Positions 42,305-50,873 of a stretch of 64,000 bases of DNA are shown here, piece by piece. Each line of letters begins with the position of its first letter. Positions within the stretch are counted from its first letter, which is position 1. The DNA is from Bordetella avium (lineage in GTDB: Bacteria; Pseudomonadota; Gammaproteobacteria; Burkholderiales; Burkholderiaceae_B), in contig NZ_CP139969.1 of NCBI RefSeq assembly GCF_034424645.1, positions 124,001 to 188,000 of the forward strand, in the 5' to 3' direction. The translations under genes were made by a program, and so were the position numbers. The notes under the pieces are model-generated. The model did not search any database and was not told where the DNA came from. It saw only the letters and a list, made by a program, of their open reading frames with translations.

Positions 42305-43272
42305 CACCGCCCCGCCAAATCGTTCTGGTTTTACCCCCTGCCGACTGTTGTGACGCCCCCTATGCCCTGTTGCAGGCGGCATCGGCACTGGCGCAAGGCG
42401 GCACGCTGACTGTGCTGGCCCTGGCTGGCGCAGGCAGTCCCGGCATCGCGCCGCTCGCCCTGCCCGGGCCCGCCCACTGGTGGCAGTGCCAGCATCCGGC
42501 GCTACAGCGTCTGGATGCGGCCCATTTGCTGCCATGCATCCAGGAAGCCCTGGAACACCTTGGCGCAGCGGCCCGGTCGCTTATCCTGCTGCCCCCTGGC
42601 CCGCTCTCCGAAGAGTGCGCGGCCCTGCTGGCCGCAAGCCTGCAGGGCGACCATCTGGGGCGCTGCGTGCAGATAAAGATCGCGGCGGATGGCGTCAGCG
42701 CCGAGCGCCAGGCTTTCGGCGGGCGCGTGGCCCTGCGACTCGATAGCCGCAGCGATATCTGCACCGCCACCTGGCGTCCGGCACCCGCTGCCGGCGCGGA
42801 GGCGGGAATCGCCCCGCAGGTGCATGCAATGCCTCTTCAGGCCGAGTTGCCTGCGCCGGTGCAGGCCGCTGTGTTGGAGCCGGATGACCGGCTGCCGCCG
42901 CTGGAGAACGCAAGGCTGGTTGTTAGCGGTGGCCGCGGCATGCAGGGTGAGGCCGGATTTTCCCTGCTGGCCGATATCGCCCAGCAGCTCGGCGCCTCCT
43001 TGGGCGGCAGTCTGCCTACCGTGGATGCTGGCTGGGTGCCCGTGGCACGCCAGATCGGCCAGTCCGGCAAGTTCGTCAACCCCAAGATCTATTTCACGGT
43101 CGGTATCTCCGGCACCCCCCAGCATATGGCCGGTGTATCGCAAGACAGCCGCATCATTGCCGTGAACAAGGACCCTGAAGCTCCCATCTTTCAGCGCGCG
43201 CAATACGGTGTGGTGGCGGAATGGCAAAACCTGCTGCCCGCCCTGCTGGAGGCCTTGCGGACCGCCGCCTGA
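42301..43272 (+). CDS. Divergent electron transfer flavoprotein, alpha-like subunit
   Basis: 323 residues. The N-terminal domain (1-195) is poorly conserved and rich in Ala, Leu and Pro. The C-terminal FAD domain is recognisable: [65 protein letters not shown]. Two key positions differ from canonical ETF: the semiquinone-stabilising Arg is Leu238 (GGSLPTVD) and the conserved Thr is Ser255 (GQSGK). It overlaps the beta-like gene by four bases. FAD binding is likely retained, but redox behaviour should differ from the canonical EtfA in the same island. Confidence 0.87.
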   Translation: MTPPRQIVLVLPPADCCDAPYALLQAASALAQGGTLTVLALAGAGSPGIAPLALPGPAHWWQCQHPALQRLDAAHLLPCIQEALEHLGAAARSLILLPPGPLSEECAALLAASLQGDHLGRCVQIKIAADGVSAERQAFGGRVALRLDSRSDICTATWRPAPAAGAEAGIAPQVHAMPLQAELPAPVQAAVLEPDDRLPPLENARLVVSGGRGMQGEAGFSLLADIAQQLGASLGGSLPTVDAGWVPVARQIGQSGKFVNPKIYFTVGISGTPQHMAGVSQDSRIIAVNKDPEAPIFQRAQYGVVAEWQNLLPALLEALRTAA

Positions 43273-43291
43273 TGCATGGACAAGCACAATG

Positions 43292-43317
43292 CCCCGCGGC
43301 GCTTTGGCGCTGCGGGG
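43292..43317. terminator. GC-rich hairpin between convergent etfA-like and Bug genes
   Basis: Eleven-base arms (CCCCGCGGCGC / GCGCTGCGGGG, one mismatch), four-base loop. An outer ACAAGC/GCTTGT pair (43280-43285 and about 43323-43328) can extend the stem. There is no T-run. Placed to serve both converging transcripts. Confidence 0.55.
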
Positions 43318-43352
43318 ACCCGCTTGTGGCCAGGCGGCGCTCGCGTGAGAAA

Positions 43353-44321
43353 TTATTTAGCGACCTCGATGCCTGACATCATGTCTTTCCAGCGCTGCAC
43401 GTCGCTGCGGATATAGCTGGCGAACGTTGCCGGATCTTCCGCCAGCAGGTCAGCGCCCTGTTCTTCGAACTGCTTACGCATTTCGGGGCTGGCTGCGGCT
43501 TTCTGCACGGCGGCGTACAGCTTGTCGATGACGGGTTGAGGTGTTTTGGCCGGGGCCAGCAGGCCATTCATGGTGCCCATTTCCAGCCCCTGCATTCCGT
43601 ACTCTTTGAAGGTAGGCAGTTGCGGCAGCGAAGGCAGACGGCGGTCATGCGCCACGGCCAGTGCGCCGATCTTGTCTGTCTTGAGCAAGGCCTGTGCCGA
43701 CGAGAAGGTGGTGAAGGTGAGCTGCACGCGGCCTGCGGCCACATCGTTGAGGGCAGGGCCTGCGCCGTTGTAAGGCACGTGCGCCATCTCCAGCTTGCCC
43801 ACGGATTTGAAGCGCTCTCCGGCCATGTGCGGCGCACCGCCCACGCCACTGGAGGAGAAGTTGTACTTGTCCGGCTGGCTGCGGATGTCACGGACCAGGT
43901 CGGGCACGGTGTTGGCCTGCACGGTGGACGATTTGATGAGCACCAGGGGCAGGAAGGCAACGCGCGAAATGGGTGCGAAGTCGCGCACCACGTCATAGTT
44001 CACCGGCATTTGCGCGGGATTCGCGGTGAGATTGGTGGACGTGTACAACAGCGTATAGCCGTCTGCCGGCGCATGCGCCACGGCATCGGCCCCGATGTTG
44101 CCGCTCGCGCCCGGACGATTCTCGACCAGCACGGTCTGCCCCAGCTCCTTGGTCAGCGCATTGGCCAGTGTGCGCGCCATGATGTCGGTACTACCTGCTG
44201 CAGCGAAAGGCACGATCAGTTTGATGGGCTTGCCGGGGTAATCGGTCTGTGCGATGGCGGCGCCGGTGCTCATCGCAATGACGCAGGCCAGGATGCCTAG
44301 CCGGACGGGGGGGTGTTTCAT
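43353..44321 (-). CDS. Bug-family tripartite tricarboxylate transporter receptor (2)
   Basis: 322 residues from ATG at 44321, preceded by AAGGAGA. Signal peptide about 1-25 (LACVIAMSTGAAIAQ). Bug-family stretches are YPGKPIKLIVPFAAAGSTDIMAR, VLVENRPGASGNIGADAVAHAPADGYTLL and MAHVPYNGAGPALNDV. It is predicted to bind a small carboxylate in the periplasm. It is the last gene of a minus-strand trio: Bug (3), the interrupted MmgE/PrpD gene and this one, with only 24 bases to the latter. No TctA/TctB genes accompany it. Confidence 0.92.
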   Translation of the reverse strand: MKHPPVRLGILACVIAMSTGAAIAQTDYPGKPIKLIVPFAAAGSTDIMARTLANALTKELGQTVLVENRPGASGNIGADAVAHAPADGYTLLYTSTNLTANPAQMPVNYDVVRDFAPISRVAFLPLVLIKSSTVQANTVPDLVRDIRSQPDKYNFSSSGVGGAPHMAGERFKSVGKLEMAHVPYNGAGPALNDVAAGRVQLTFTTFSSAQALLKTDKIGALAVAHDRRLPSLPQLPTFKEYGMQGLEMGTMNGLLAPAKTPQPVIDKLYAAVQKAAASPEMRKQFEEQGADLLAEDPATFASYIRSDVQRWKDMMSGIEVAK

Positions 44322-44345
44322 GCTCGGTCTCCTTGTGAGCTTTTT

Positions 44346-45767
44346 TCACTCGGGCTGGCGTCGCTGGCCCTGAGGCTGCGCCAGCGCCGGATTCATCAGC
44401 AGCGCGACATCCGGCAATGCGTCGGCGCTGAGCAGCGCCTGCCAAGCGGCAGGTGCGCAGTCTTCTAGGCCGGCCTGCGCCAGGCAGTGGATGAATTTGG
44501 TTTGAACGCCACGCTCGTCCAGATCGAAATCCATAGGCGCTGTGACCCGCAGCGCCTTCCCGGAGGTGGTGATGGCCTGCAGTTGCGCTGGCGGATGACC
44601 GGGGCCGTCCGGCAGGGTCTCGACAATGCTGATTCAGTCCGTCAATGCCAAAACCTCGGGGTCGGACAGGGCTTCCTGCCGCAGGCCCGGAAGATCCACC
44701 TGCCCATGCACCAGCGCGTATGCGGTCATATAGGGCACGCTGTACTTGGCGTCTTGCAGTGTTTCCGGTCTGCGGCGCTGAGCGAGCGGGTGACAGAGTT
44801 TGGCGGCCGAACCATTAACCGCCACTTCCAGATGTTCGATCCCTTCACCGCCTAGCTGTTGGCGCAGCGCCAGGCCCGCCGCCACATAGGGGTGCGAGAG
44901 CCGGCAACTGGGCCAGGGCTTGATGCAGGTCGCGGCAAATTCCCAGTGCTCGGTATCCAGCAGTTGGGCCTGTTGTGCTTCGCTGGGATCGCCTTGCAGA
45001 TAGAGGCGAAACAGATTGGCTGCGCCGTCCAGCGCCGAAGCCGGGCCGGTCAGGCCTGCCTGACTGAGCTGCGCCGCTATCATGCCGCCCATGGCCGAGA
45101 AAGCCGGATAAATACTGCGGCCGGTACAGCCCACGCCAAATCCCGCTTCCTTGCCTCCGGCCGCCTGCATATAGGCAAACCCGAAGCCGGCCACCAGCTG
45201 GTCTTCGGACTGCTCCATCACGACGCCTGCAGTAAAGGCCGCCCCGAAGTAACCGAACAGTTGCGTGAGAAACCAGTCAGATCCCGGTCCCTTGCCCTGC
45301 GGACGCAGCATGGCCCCCAGCCGGCACATCAGTTCGTTGCCCAGCGTCACCGCGTCGAGCACGCGGGACATCGGAGCCTGCGTCAATTGCGCCGCAGCCA
45401 GCGCTGCGGGCAATGTCACCGCCGTCGGATGCAGTCGGGAGATATCGTGAATATCATCGAAGTCCAGGGCGTGGATCAGTGCTGCGTTGGCAAAGGCTGC
45501 CAGGCTGGGAGGCAGCCGGCGATCGCTGCCGAACACTTGGCAGGCTCCCCCCTCTACGCCCAGACACATGGCATCCATGAGTTGCTGCGACAACGGCGGG
45601 CTGGCGGTGGCTGCCCAGCCAATGGCCACGGCATCGGCCACATGCAGCCGCAGCTTAGCGCGCAATGAAGCGGAAATGTCACTACGTTCTCGGCGCCGCA
45701 GCAGCAGCCGTATCAGTTGCCGGCTCAGGCCTGCAGCAGAAGAGGTATCGTTCATCGCAGCATTCAC
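44346..45767 (-). pseudogene. MmgE/PrpD-family gene interrupted by an in-frame TGA
   Basis: The first 377 codons (GTG at 45767, or ATG at 45755) encode an MmgE/PrpD protein: HVADAVAIGWAA, ALDFDDIHDISRLHPTAVTLPAALA, GFGFAYMQAAGGKEAGFGVGCTGRSIY and TCIKPWPSCRLSHPYV. A TGA at 44634-44636 follows EVLALTD. The same frame then stays open for 95 more codons with the expected C-terminal part (ISIVETLPDGPG, VQTKFIHCLAQAG) to TGA at 44346. CGA to TGA would explain it as a single transition. The family holds 2-methylcitrate dehydratase and related cis-trans dehydratases/isomerases. It lies between two Bug genes. A truncated product would lack the C-terminal cap; sequencing error is the main alternative. 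Confidence 0.8.
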
Positions 45768-45816
45768 CAGAACAGCGGGCTGCCGTCAGGCAGCCCGTGC
45801 TTGAAAAGGACCGGCG

Positions 45817-46797
45817 TCAGTCGAGCTTGATGCCCGCTGTCTTGATGACGCTGCTCCAACGGGCGGACTCCTCGCTGATGCGGCGCTGTACGGCATCGGG
45901 CTCCATCGCCAGCGGCTCCACACCCAGACCGATCAGTGTGTCTTGCAGCTCCTTGTTGGCCAGCGCGGCTTTGACCGACTGGTTGACCTTCTCCACGATG
46001 ACCGGATTCACACCAGCAGGCCCCATGACGGCCAACCAGGTCCCTCCCTCCACGGGGAAGCCTTGCTCAGCCAGCGTGGGCAGATTTGGCGCGGCCGGCA
46101 TACGCTTGGCCGAGGCCAGCGCCAGCATCTTCAGGCGGCCTCCGCGTTCTTGAGGCATGGCCACTGACAGCGGCACCATCAACACATCCACCTGGCCCGA
46201 GGCAATGGCCGTAATAGCGGGTGCCGCCCCTTGAAACGGGATGTGGAGGAAATCCACCTTGGCGGCCTGCTTGAACATCTCAAAGGCGATCTGCGAAGAG
46301 CTGCCAACGCCCCAGGAGGCATAGGTCATCTTGCCTGGCGCTTTTTTGGCCAGTTCGACCAGCGAAGCCACATCTTTTACGGGTAGATCGGGGCGCACCA
46401 CCATGGCGTAGGGGAACTCGCCCACCCATGCGATGGGCGTGAAGTCTTTTTGCGCGTTGTAGTTCACGCGCTTGTAGACATGTGGATTGATCGCATGGGT
46501 TTCCACCGAAGCAATGCCCAGCGTGTAGCCATTGGGCTGGGCGCGCGAAACCTGTTCTGTGCCCAGCAGGCCATTGGCGCCCGGGCGGTTGTCAACCACC
46601 ATCTGCTGCTTGAGCTGATTGCCCATGACAGCGGCCACATGGCGAGATACCGCATCGGTGCCGCCACCGACGGGCCAGGGCACGATGAGTTTGATGGCTT
46701 GACTAGGGTAGTTAGCCGGCGCTTCCGGGGTCTGGGCATGGACTGAGCCGCTGACGGCCACCAGGGCGGAAAAAACCAGTGTGCAAATTTTTTTCAT
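45817..46797 (-). CDS. Bug-family tripartite tricarboxylate transporter receptor (3)
   Basis: 326 residues from ATG at 46797, with GAGGAG nine bases upstream. Signal peptide about 1-22 (KKICTLVFSALVAVSGSVHAQ). Bug signatures: YPSQAIKLIVPWPVGGGTDAVSR, MVVDNRPGANGLLGTEQVSRAQPNGYTL and LHIPFQGAAPAITAI. It leads the minus-strand trio with the MmgE/PrpD gene and Bug (2), and is divergent from the flavoprotein/SDR operon, across a 297-base region with several palindromes. The frame is open far upstream, but the added residues are not Bug-like. Confidence 0.92.
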   Translation of the reverse strand: MKKICTLVFSALVAVSGSVHAQTPEAPANYPSQAIKLIVPWPVGGGTDAVSRHVAAVMGNQLKQQMVVDNRPGANGLLGTEQVSRAQPNGYTLGIASVETHAINPHVYKRVNYNAQKDFTPIAWVGEFPYAMVVRPDLPVKDVASLVELAKKAPGKMTYASWGVGSSSQIAFEMFKQAAKVDFLHIPFQGAAPAITAIASGQVDVLMVPLSVAMPQERGGRLKMLALASAKRMPAAPNLPTLAEQGFPVEGGTWLAVMGPAGVNPVIVEKVNQSVKAALANKELQDTLIGLGVEPLAMEPDAVQRRISEESARWSSVIKTAGIKLD

Positions 46798-47094
46798 GGC
46801 GCATGACTCCTCGGGGGCGCTCTGTTGTCTCCTGCCGCAGGAGCGATGAGATCGCCCCCCACAGACACGTGCAATCAATGCACGCGTGGTTCGGAATGAT
46901 GCGGAGTAAGGCGGCGCGCCAACAGTCGCACGCTGCGAATTCGCTTTTCGTTTAAACCGAAAACTCAGGGTGGCATTCCCGTGCATCGATCCAATTAAAA
47001 ACAGTGTTCGCTTGTAAACCCTTTTCACCATGCGGCCGCTTCGGAATGATTGCGCAAAGCCGGAAAAGCACGGCGCAGATTTCAGGAGCAAAGC
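46798..47094. promoter_or_regulatory. Divergent regulatory region with palindromes and a direct repeat
   Basis: 297 bases between Bug (3) and the plus-strand operon. It contains CGTGCA-5-TGCACG (46867-46883), TTTTCG-7-CGAAAA (46945-46963), and the direct repeat TTCGGAATGAT at 46889-46899 and 47040-47050. These are plausible operator elements for shared control; the LysR gene at 52.3-53.3 kb is the nearest candidate regulator. Confidence 0.45.
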
Positions 47095-48540
47095 ATGCAA
47101 AACAATTTCGATGTGGTGGTGGCCGGGTGTGGCGTGGCCGGACTGTCGGCAGCAGTCTCGGCCGCCGAGAGCGGCGCAAAAGTGGTGGTGCTGGAGCGCG
47201 CGCCGGAGTCGGATCGTGGCGGTCAGAGCCGCTACACCGAGGCTTATCTGCGCATGAAGAGCCTGACAGAGGTCAGCGATGACTTTGAAACCCATTTGGC
47301 GGAAAACGGCTCCGGCAGCATCGACCCCGAGCTGGTCGAGCAGGCCGCCACCGACTCCCAGGGGACGACGCTGACGCGCAGCTTGAGCCTTGCAGACCCC
47401 AACCTGATCGAACGTTTTGCTAATGCCGCACCGGGCACCATCGCCTGGCTGCAAGGTCTGGGCGCGCGCTTTGACTTCCTGCCCACGCAGTTTTTGACCG
47501 CATCCCAGCCGCGTCTGCTGCCCGTCGGTGGCGGCCAGGCGCTGGTCGATGTGCTGGCAGCCCGCGCCGAAGCCTTGGGTGTGACTTTTATGTATGAAAC
47601 CACGGCACAGTTGCTGCTACAGAATGACGAAGGCGAAGTCATCGGCCTGCGCGCCAATGTGCGTGGCAAGCAGATCAAACTGCATGGCAAGGTCGTGCTG
47701 GCCTGCGGCGGCTTCGAAGGCAACACCGAGATGATGACGCGCTACGTGGGCCCTCGTTCGGTTTACCTACGCCCCGTGTGCAAAGGCGCCTATTACAACC
47801 GTGGCGAAGGCATCCGCATGGGCATCGATATCGGCGCGGCAGCCTGCGGTGACTTTGGCAGCTACCACGCAGAGCCTGTGGACCCACGCTCGGGCATCGC
47901 CGAGCCGTCGATCTTCATCTTCCCCTACGGCATTCTGGTCAACCAGGACGGCGAACGTTTCACCGATGAAGCGCCCACCACCGTGGACGCCTGCTATGAG
48001 CCGGTGACACGCCGCATCTTTGAACAGCGCGACGGCACGGCATGGACGATTCTGGATGCCCGCCATACCCGCATCCCCAACTATCGCCTGGGCATCCGCA
48101 CCGACCGGCCGCCCGTCTCGGCCAGCACCATCGGCGAACTGGCGCTCAAGATCGGCGTGCCGGCAGACCGACTGGAAAAGACCGTACAGGCCTATAACGC
48201 AGCCTGCAGCGGTGCGGACTGGACGCCGCTCAAGGTGGATGGTGTGGCGACCCAGGGTCTCTACCCGCCCAAGTCCAACTGGGCCTGCCCCCTGACGGAA
48301 GCTCCCTTTCACGCCTACCCCATCATTTCGGCCAATGTGTTCACCTTTGGCGGCCTGAAGATCAACACCGACGCCAACGTGCTCAATAGCGACGGTGACG
48401 CCATCCCCGGCCTGTTTGCAGCAGGCGAAACCGTGGGCATCTACTACGGCAACTACACCGGTGCGACCTCTGTGCTGAAGGGCTTGGTGTTTGGCCGCAT
48501 TGCCGGCGCCAAGGCTGCCCGTGAGACTGCCGCGGCTTGA
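47095..48540 (+). CDS. FAD-dependent dehydrogenase, TcuA/fumarate reductase flavoprotein type (2)
   Basis: 481 residues from ATG at 47095, with AGGAG nine bases upstream. FAD-binding FDVVVAGCGVAGLSAAVSAAESGAKVVVLERAPESDRGGQSRYTEAYLRM is the TcuA-like N terminus (GGQSRYT in place of GGNSRHT). VLACGGFEGNTEMM and GLFAAGETVGIYYGNYTGATSVLKG close the fold. It oxidises or reduces a carboxylate C-C bond, with substrate unknown. First gene of a five-gene plus-strand operon with an SDR, an isochorismatase-like protein, a racemase-like protein and another flavoprotein. No dedicated electron acceptor gene is included, so ETF from the same island is the best guess. Confidence 0.86.
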   Translation: MQNNFDVVVAGCGVAGLSAAVSAAESGAKVVVLERAPESDRGGQSRYTEAYLRMKSLTEVSDDFETHLAENGSGSIDPELVEQAATDSQGTTLTRSLSLADPNLIERFANAAPGTIAWLQGLGARFDFLPTQFLTASQPRLLPVGGGQALVDVLAARAEALGVTFMYETTAQLLLQNDEGEVIGLRANVRGKQIKLHGKVVLACGGFEGNTEMMTRYVGPRSVYLRPVCKGAYYNRGEGIRMGIDIGAAACGDFGSYHAEPVDPRSGIAEPSIFIFPYGILVNQDGERFTDEAPTTVDACYEPVTRRIFEQRDGTAWTILDARHTRIPNYRLGIRTDRPPVSASTIGELALKIGVPADRLEKTVQAYNAACSGADWTPLKVDGVATQGLYPPKSNWACPLTEAPFHAYPIISANVFTFGGLKINTDANVLNSDGDAIPGLFAAGETVGIYYGNYTGATSVLKGLVFGRIAGAKAARETAAA

Positions 48541-48622
48541 ATGGCTGTGGAAGGCATGGCTTCGCCTGCGGTTCGGGCAAGGTCATGTTTCTGACGCCAC
48601 ACCTTCAGATCAAGGAGATGAC

Positions 48623-49384
48623 ATGACGACAGATTTCAAAGGCCGTATCGCCTTTGTCACAGGCGCGGCCGGGGCCATTGGCAGCGCGCTGGTCACCGAG
48701 TTGCGCCGCCTGGGCGCCCACGTCGTGGCCGCCGACGGCGCCAGCGGACGGCCCTGGACACAAGCCGATTTGCGCACCGAACACCTGGTTCGCCTCAATG
48801 TGACCGACAGATCCTCGATTCGCGGCCTGGTCTCGCGCACCGAGGCACAGCTCGGTCCTATCGATTTGCTGATCAACGTCGCAGGCGTGGTGTCTTTCGG
48901 CTCGGCCGAAGCACTCTCGGAACTCGAGTGGGACCGGGTTATCGACATCAACCTCAAAGGCAGCTTCATGACCTGTCAGGCCGTCATTCCCGGCATGAAG
49001 CGCGCGGGTTTCGGCCGCATCATCAATCTAGGCTCGGTCGTCGGCAAGAATGCCGGCAATCCCCGTCCCTGGATGGATCCCACCGAACAGCAGCGTGCCG
49101 GCAATGTCGCCTACGGCGTGTCCAAGGCCGGCATCCATGCCATGACAGGGTTTCTAGCCAAGGAGCTCGCGGCCTATGGCATTACGGTTAATGCCGTCGC
49201 TCCTGGCCCGATCGCCACAGCAATGACCACTAGCTTTCCGGCCACGCTCCAGGCCATGCTGCCTGTGGGCCGCATGGGCAGTGCCGGCGACGTCGTCACC
49301 GCCATTTTGTTTCTGGCGAGTCAGGAAAACAGCTTCATCACTGGCGAAGTGCTCGATGTCAACGGCGGCATGTGGTGCGACTGA
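48623..49384 (+). CDS. Short-chain dehydrogenase/reductase (SDR)
   Basis: 253 residues from ATG at 48623, with AAGGAG seven bases upstream. The classical SDR plan is complete: cofactor motif TGAAGAIG (residues 13-20), NVAG at the central strand, catalytic Ser in NLGSVVGKN, Tyr and Lys in YGVSKAG, and C-terminal GEVLDVNGGMW. The acidic residue after strand 2 (AADGASG) favours NAD(H). It probably oxidises a hydroxy acid or reduces an oxo acid in the pathway encoded by the operon; the substrate is not inferable. It follows the flavoprotein gene by 82 bases. Confidence 0.93.
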   Translation: MTTDFKGRIAFVTGAAGAIGSALVTELRRLGAHVVAADGASGRPWTQADLRTEHLVRLNVTDRSSIRGLVSRTEAQLGPIDLLINVAGVVSFGSAEALSELEWDRVIDINLKGSFMTCQAVIPGMKRAGFGRIINLGSVVGKNAGNPRPWMDPTEQQRAGNVAYGVSKAGIHAMTGFLAKELAAYGITVNAVAPGPIATAMTTSFPATLQAMLPVGRMGSAGDVVTAILFLASQENSFITGEVLDVNGGMWCD

Positions 49385-49450
49385 TCTCCTGCTTTCGACC
49401 GCTTTGCTTCTTCGCCTAACGGCTTTATGCCAACACAAGGAATTTTCAAT

Positions 49451-50035
49451 ATGAAGGCAATCTATCTCGTTCTCGACATGCAAAACGACCTGGTCCACGT
49501 GGACGGCCCTAACGGCAAGTCCCCCATGGGCGAACAGGTTCGCGCACGCCAGATCATCGCCAACACCGCTACCGCGCTGGCCAAGGCCCGTGCCGCTGGC
49601 GTGGCCGTGGGGTGGGTGCGCGTGGGCTTCTCTCCTGAATACCAGGAATGCCCCAAGGACTCCCCGGTTTTTGGCGGCGCGCCCAAGGCGGGCATGTTCA
49701 AGCTGGGCGGCTTTGGCACCGAAATCCATCCCGACCTGGAACAGCGTCCTGGTGACGTGCAGGTCGTGAAGCATCGCGTCAGCCCTTTTTATTCCACTAC
49801 GCTGGAAGCTCAGCTTCGCGCGGGTGGCTACACCCGCATTTACTGCTCTGGCGTGTCGACACAAGCCGTTGTGCAAGCCACGGTGCGCGATGCCCACGAC
49901 CGCGACTACGAAGTGATCGTGATCGAAGATGCCTGCTGTGCGTATAGCGAGGAAGAGCATCGCAACTCCATCGGCAGCATCACCCGCTTTTGCAAGCAGG
50001 TGACCACTGCCGCCAACCTGGACTTCACCGCCTGA
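49451..50035 (+). CDS. Isochorismatase-fold hydrolase with noncanonical active site
   Basis: 194 residues from ATG at 49451. The fold markers are clear: the catalytic Asp9 in LVLDMQND, and Lys107 in VVKHRVSPFYSTTLE. The usual nucleophile loop (G-V-x-T-x-x-C-V) reads GVSTQAVVQATVRDAHDRDY, with Ala139 where amidohydrolases of the family have Cys. True isochorismatases such as EntB also lack this Cys, so a vinyl-ether or other non-amide hydrolysis is possible. Cys132, seven residues earlier, is a less likely substitute. AAGGAA lies about ten bases upstream. It sits in the operon between the SDR and the racemase-like gene. Confidence 0.85.
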   Translation: MKAIYLVLDMQNDLVHVDGPNGKSPMGEQVRARQIIANTATALAKARAAGVAVGWVRVGFSPEYQECPKDSPVFGGAPKAGMFKLGGFGTEIHPDLEQRPGDVQVVKHRVSPFYSTTLEAQLRAGGYTRIYCSGVSTQAVVQATVRDAHDRDYEVIVIEDACCAYSEEEHRNSIGSITRFCKQVTTAANLDFTA

Positions 50036-50060
50036 CGGGCCGACGGCCGGGAGCAAAAGA

Positions 50061-50873
50061 ATGGGAATTCGTATCTGGCACCAAAGCTTTACGGTATTGC
50101 AGGACCTAGGCGCCTATGACGCCGCCCTCAAGGCGCATTTCAAGCGCGTGGCGCGTCCTGACACCGAGATTGTCATGCACGGGATGCAGCCCGGCACCTA
50201 CCGCAGCAACTACCCCGGCGAAGACATCCGCCACGCGGGCTTTCAATACCTGCACTCGCTGCAGTTTCTGGCGGCTGGGGTACAGGCCGAGGAGGAGGGT
50301 TTCGATGCCTACGCCATCAGCACGCTGCCTGATCCGGGCTTGCGCGAAATCCGCTCCCTGCTGACGATCCCGACAGTAGGTTACGGCGAGTCCGCCATGC
50401 TGACATCCTGCCTGCTGGGAGCCAAATTCTCCGTCCTGCTGTTCATCAACGAGATGAGCGATCTGCTGGTGGACAATGCCCGCAAATACGGTTTGAGCGA
50501 GCGCCTGGTGGGCGTCTCGGATGTGGGTTTTCGCTTCACCGAGGTGCTGGCCGGCTTTGCTGACCCGGCGCCGCTGATTGAGCGTTTCCGCGCAGCCGCG
50601 CGCGCGCAAATTGCAGCGGGCGCCCAAGTCATCATTCCGGGTGAGGCACCGCTGTGCGTGCTACTGGCGTCACAGGGCGTCTCCAACGTGGACGGCGTGC
50701 CGGTGCTGGACTCACTGTCTTGCTGGATCAAGCAGGCGGAATTGCTGGTTGATCTGAAGCGCCATAGCGGCATCGAACGCTGCCAGCGCGGCTATTACAA
50801 CGCGCCGCCCGAGCGCGAGCGCCTGCGCGAAATGTTGGATTTCTATCAACTCAAACGATTTACTGCCCAATGA
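50061..50873 (+). CDS. Hydantoin racemase / Asp-Glu racemase-fold protein lacking both catalytic cysteines
   Basis: 270 residues. Family landmarks are present: IWHQSF at the start, a DPGL motif (residues 91-94), IPTVGYGESAML, and VPVLDSLSCWIKQAELLV. In cofactor-independent racemases and maleate isomerases, a Cys lies three residues before DPGL and another in an L-G-C motif. Here these are Thr88 (ISTLPDPGL) and Glu195 (IIPGEAPL), so two-base cysteine racemisation is not possible. A decarboxylase, isomerase or hydrolase role on a carboxylate is conceivable. It starts 25 bases after the isochorismatase-like gene and overlaps the next flavoprotein gene by four bases. Confidence 0.83.
   Translation: MGIRIWHQSFTVLQDLGAYDAALKAHFKRVARPDTEIVMHGMQPGTYRSNYPGEDIRHAGFQYLHSLQFLAAGVQAEEEGFDAYAISTLPDPGLREIRSLLTIPTVGYGESAMLTSCLLGAKFSVLLFINEMSDLLVDNARKYGLSERLVGVSDVGFRFTEVLAGFADPAPLIERFRAAARAQIAAGAQVIIPGEAPLCVLLASQGVSNVDGVPVLDSLSCWIKQAELLVDLKRHSGIERCQRGYYNAPPERERLREMLDFYQLKRFTAQ

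Noticed and set aside
44634..44636. Selenocysteine reading of the TGA in the MmgE/PrpD gene
   Set aside because: No SECIS-like hairpin was noticed just after the TGA, and the family has Arg or similar, not Cys, at this place; a nonsense mutation is simpler.
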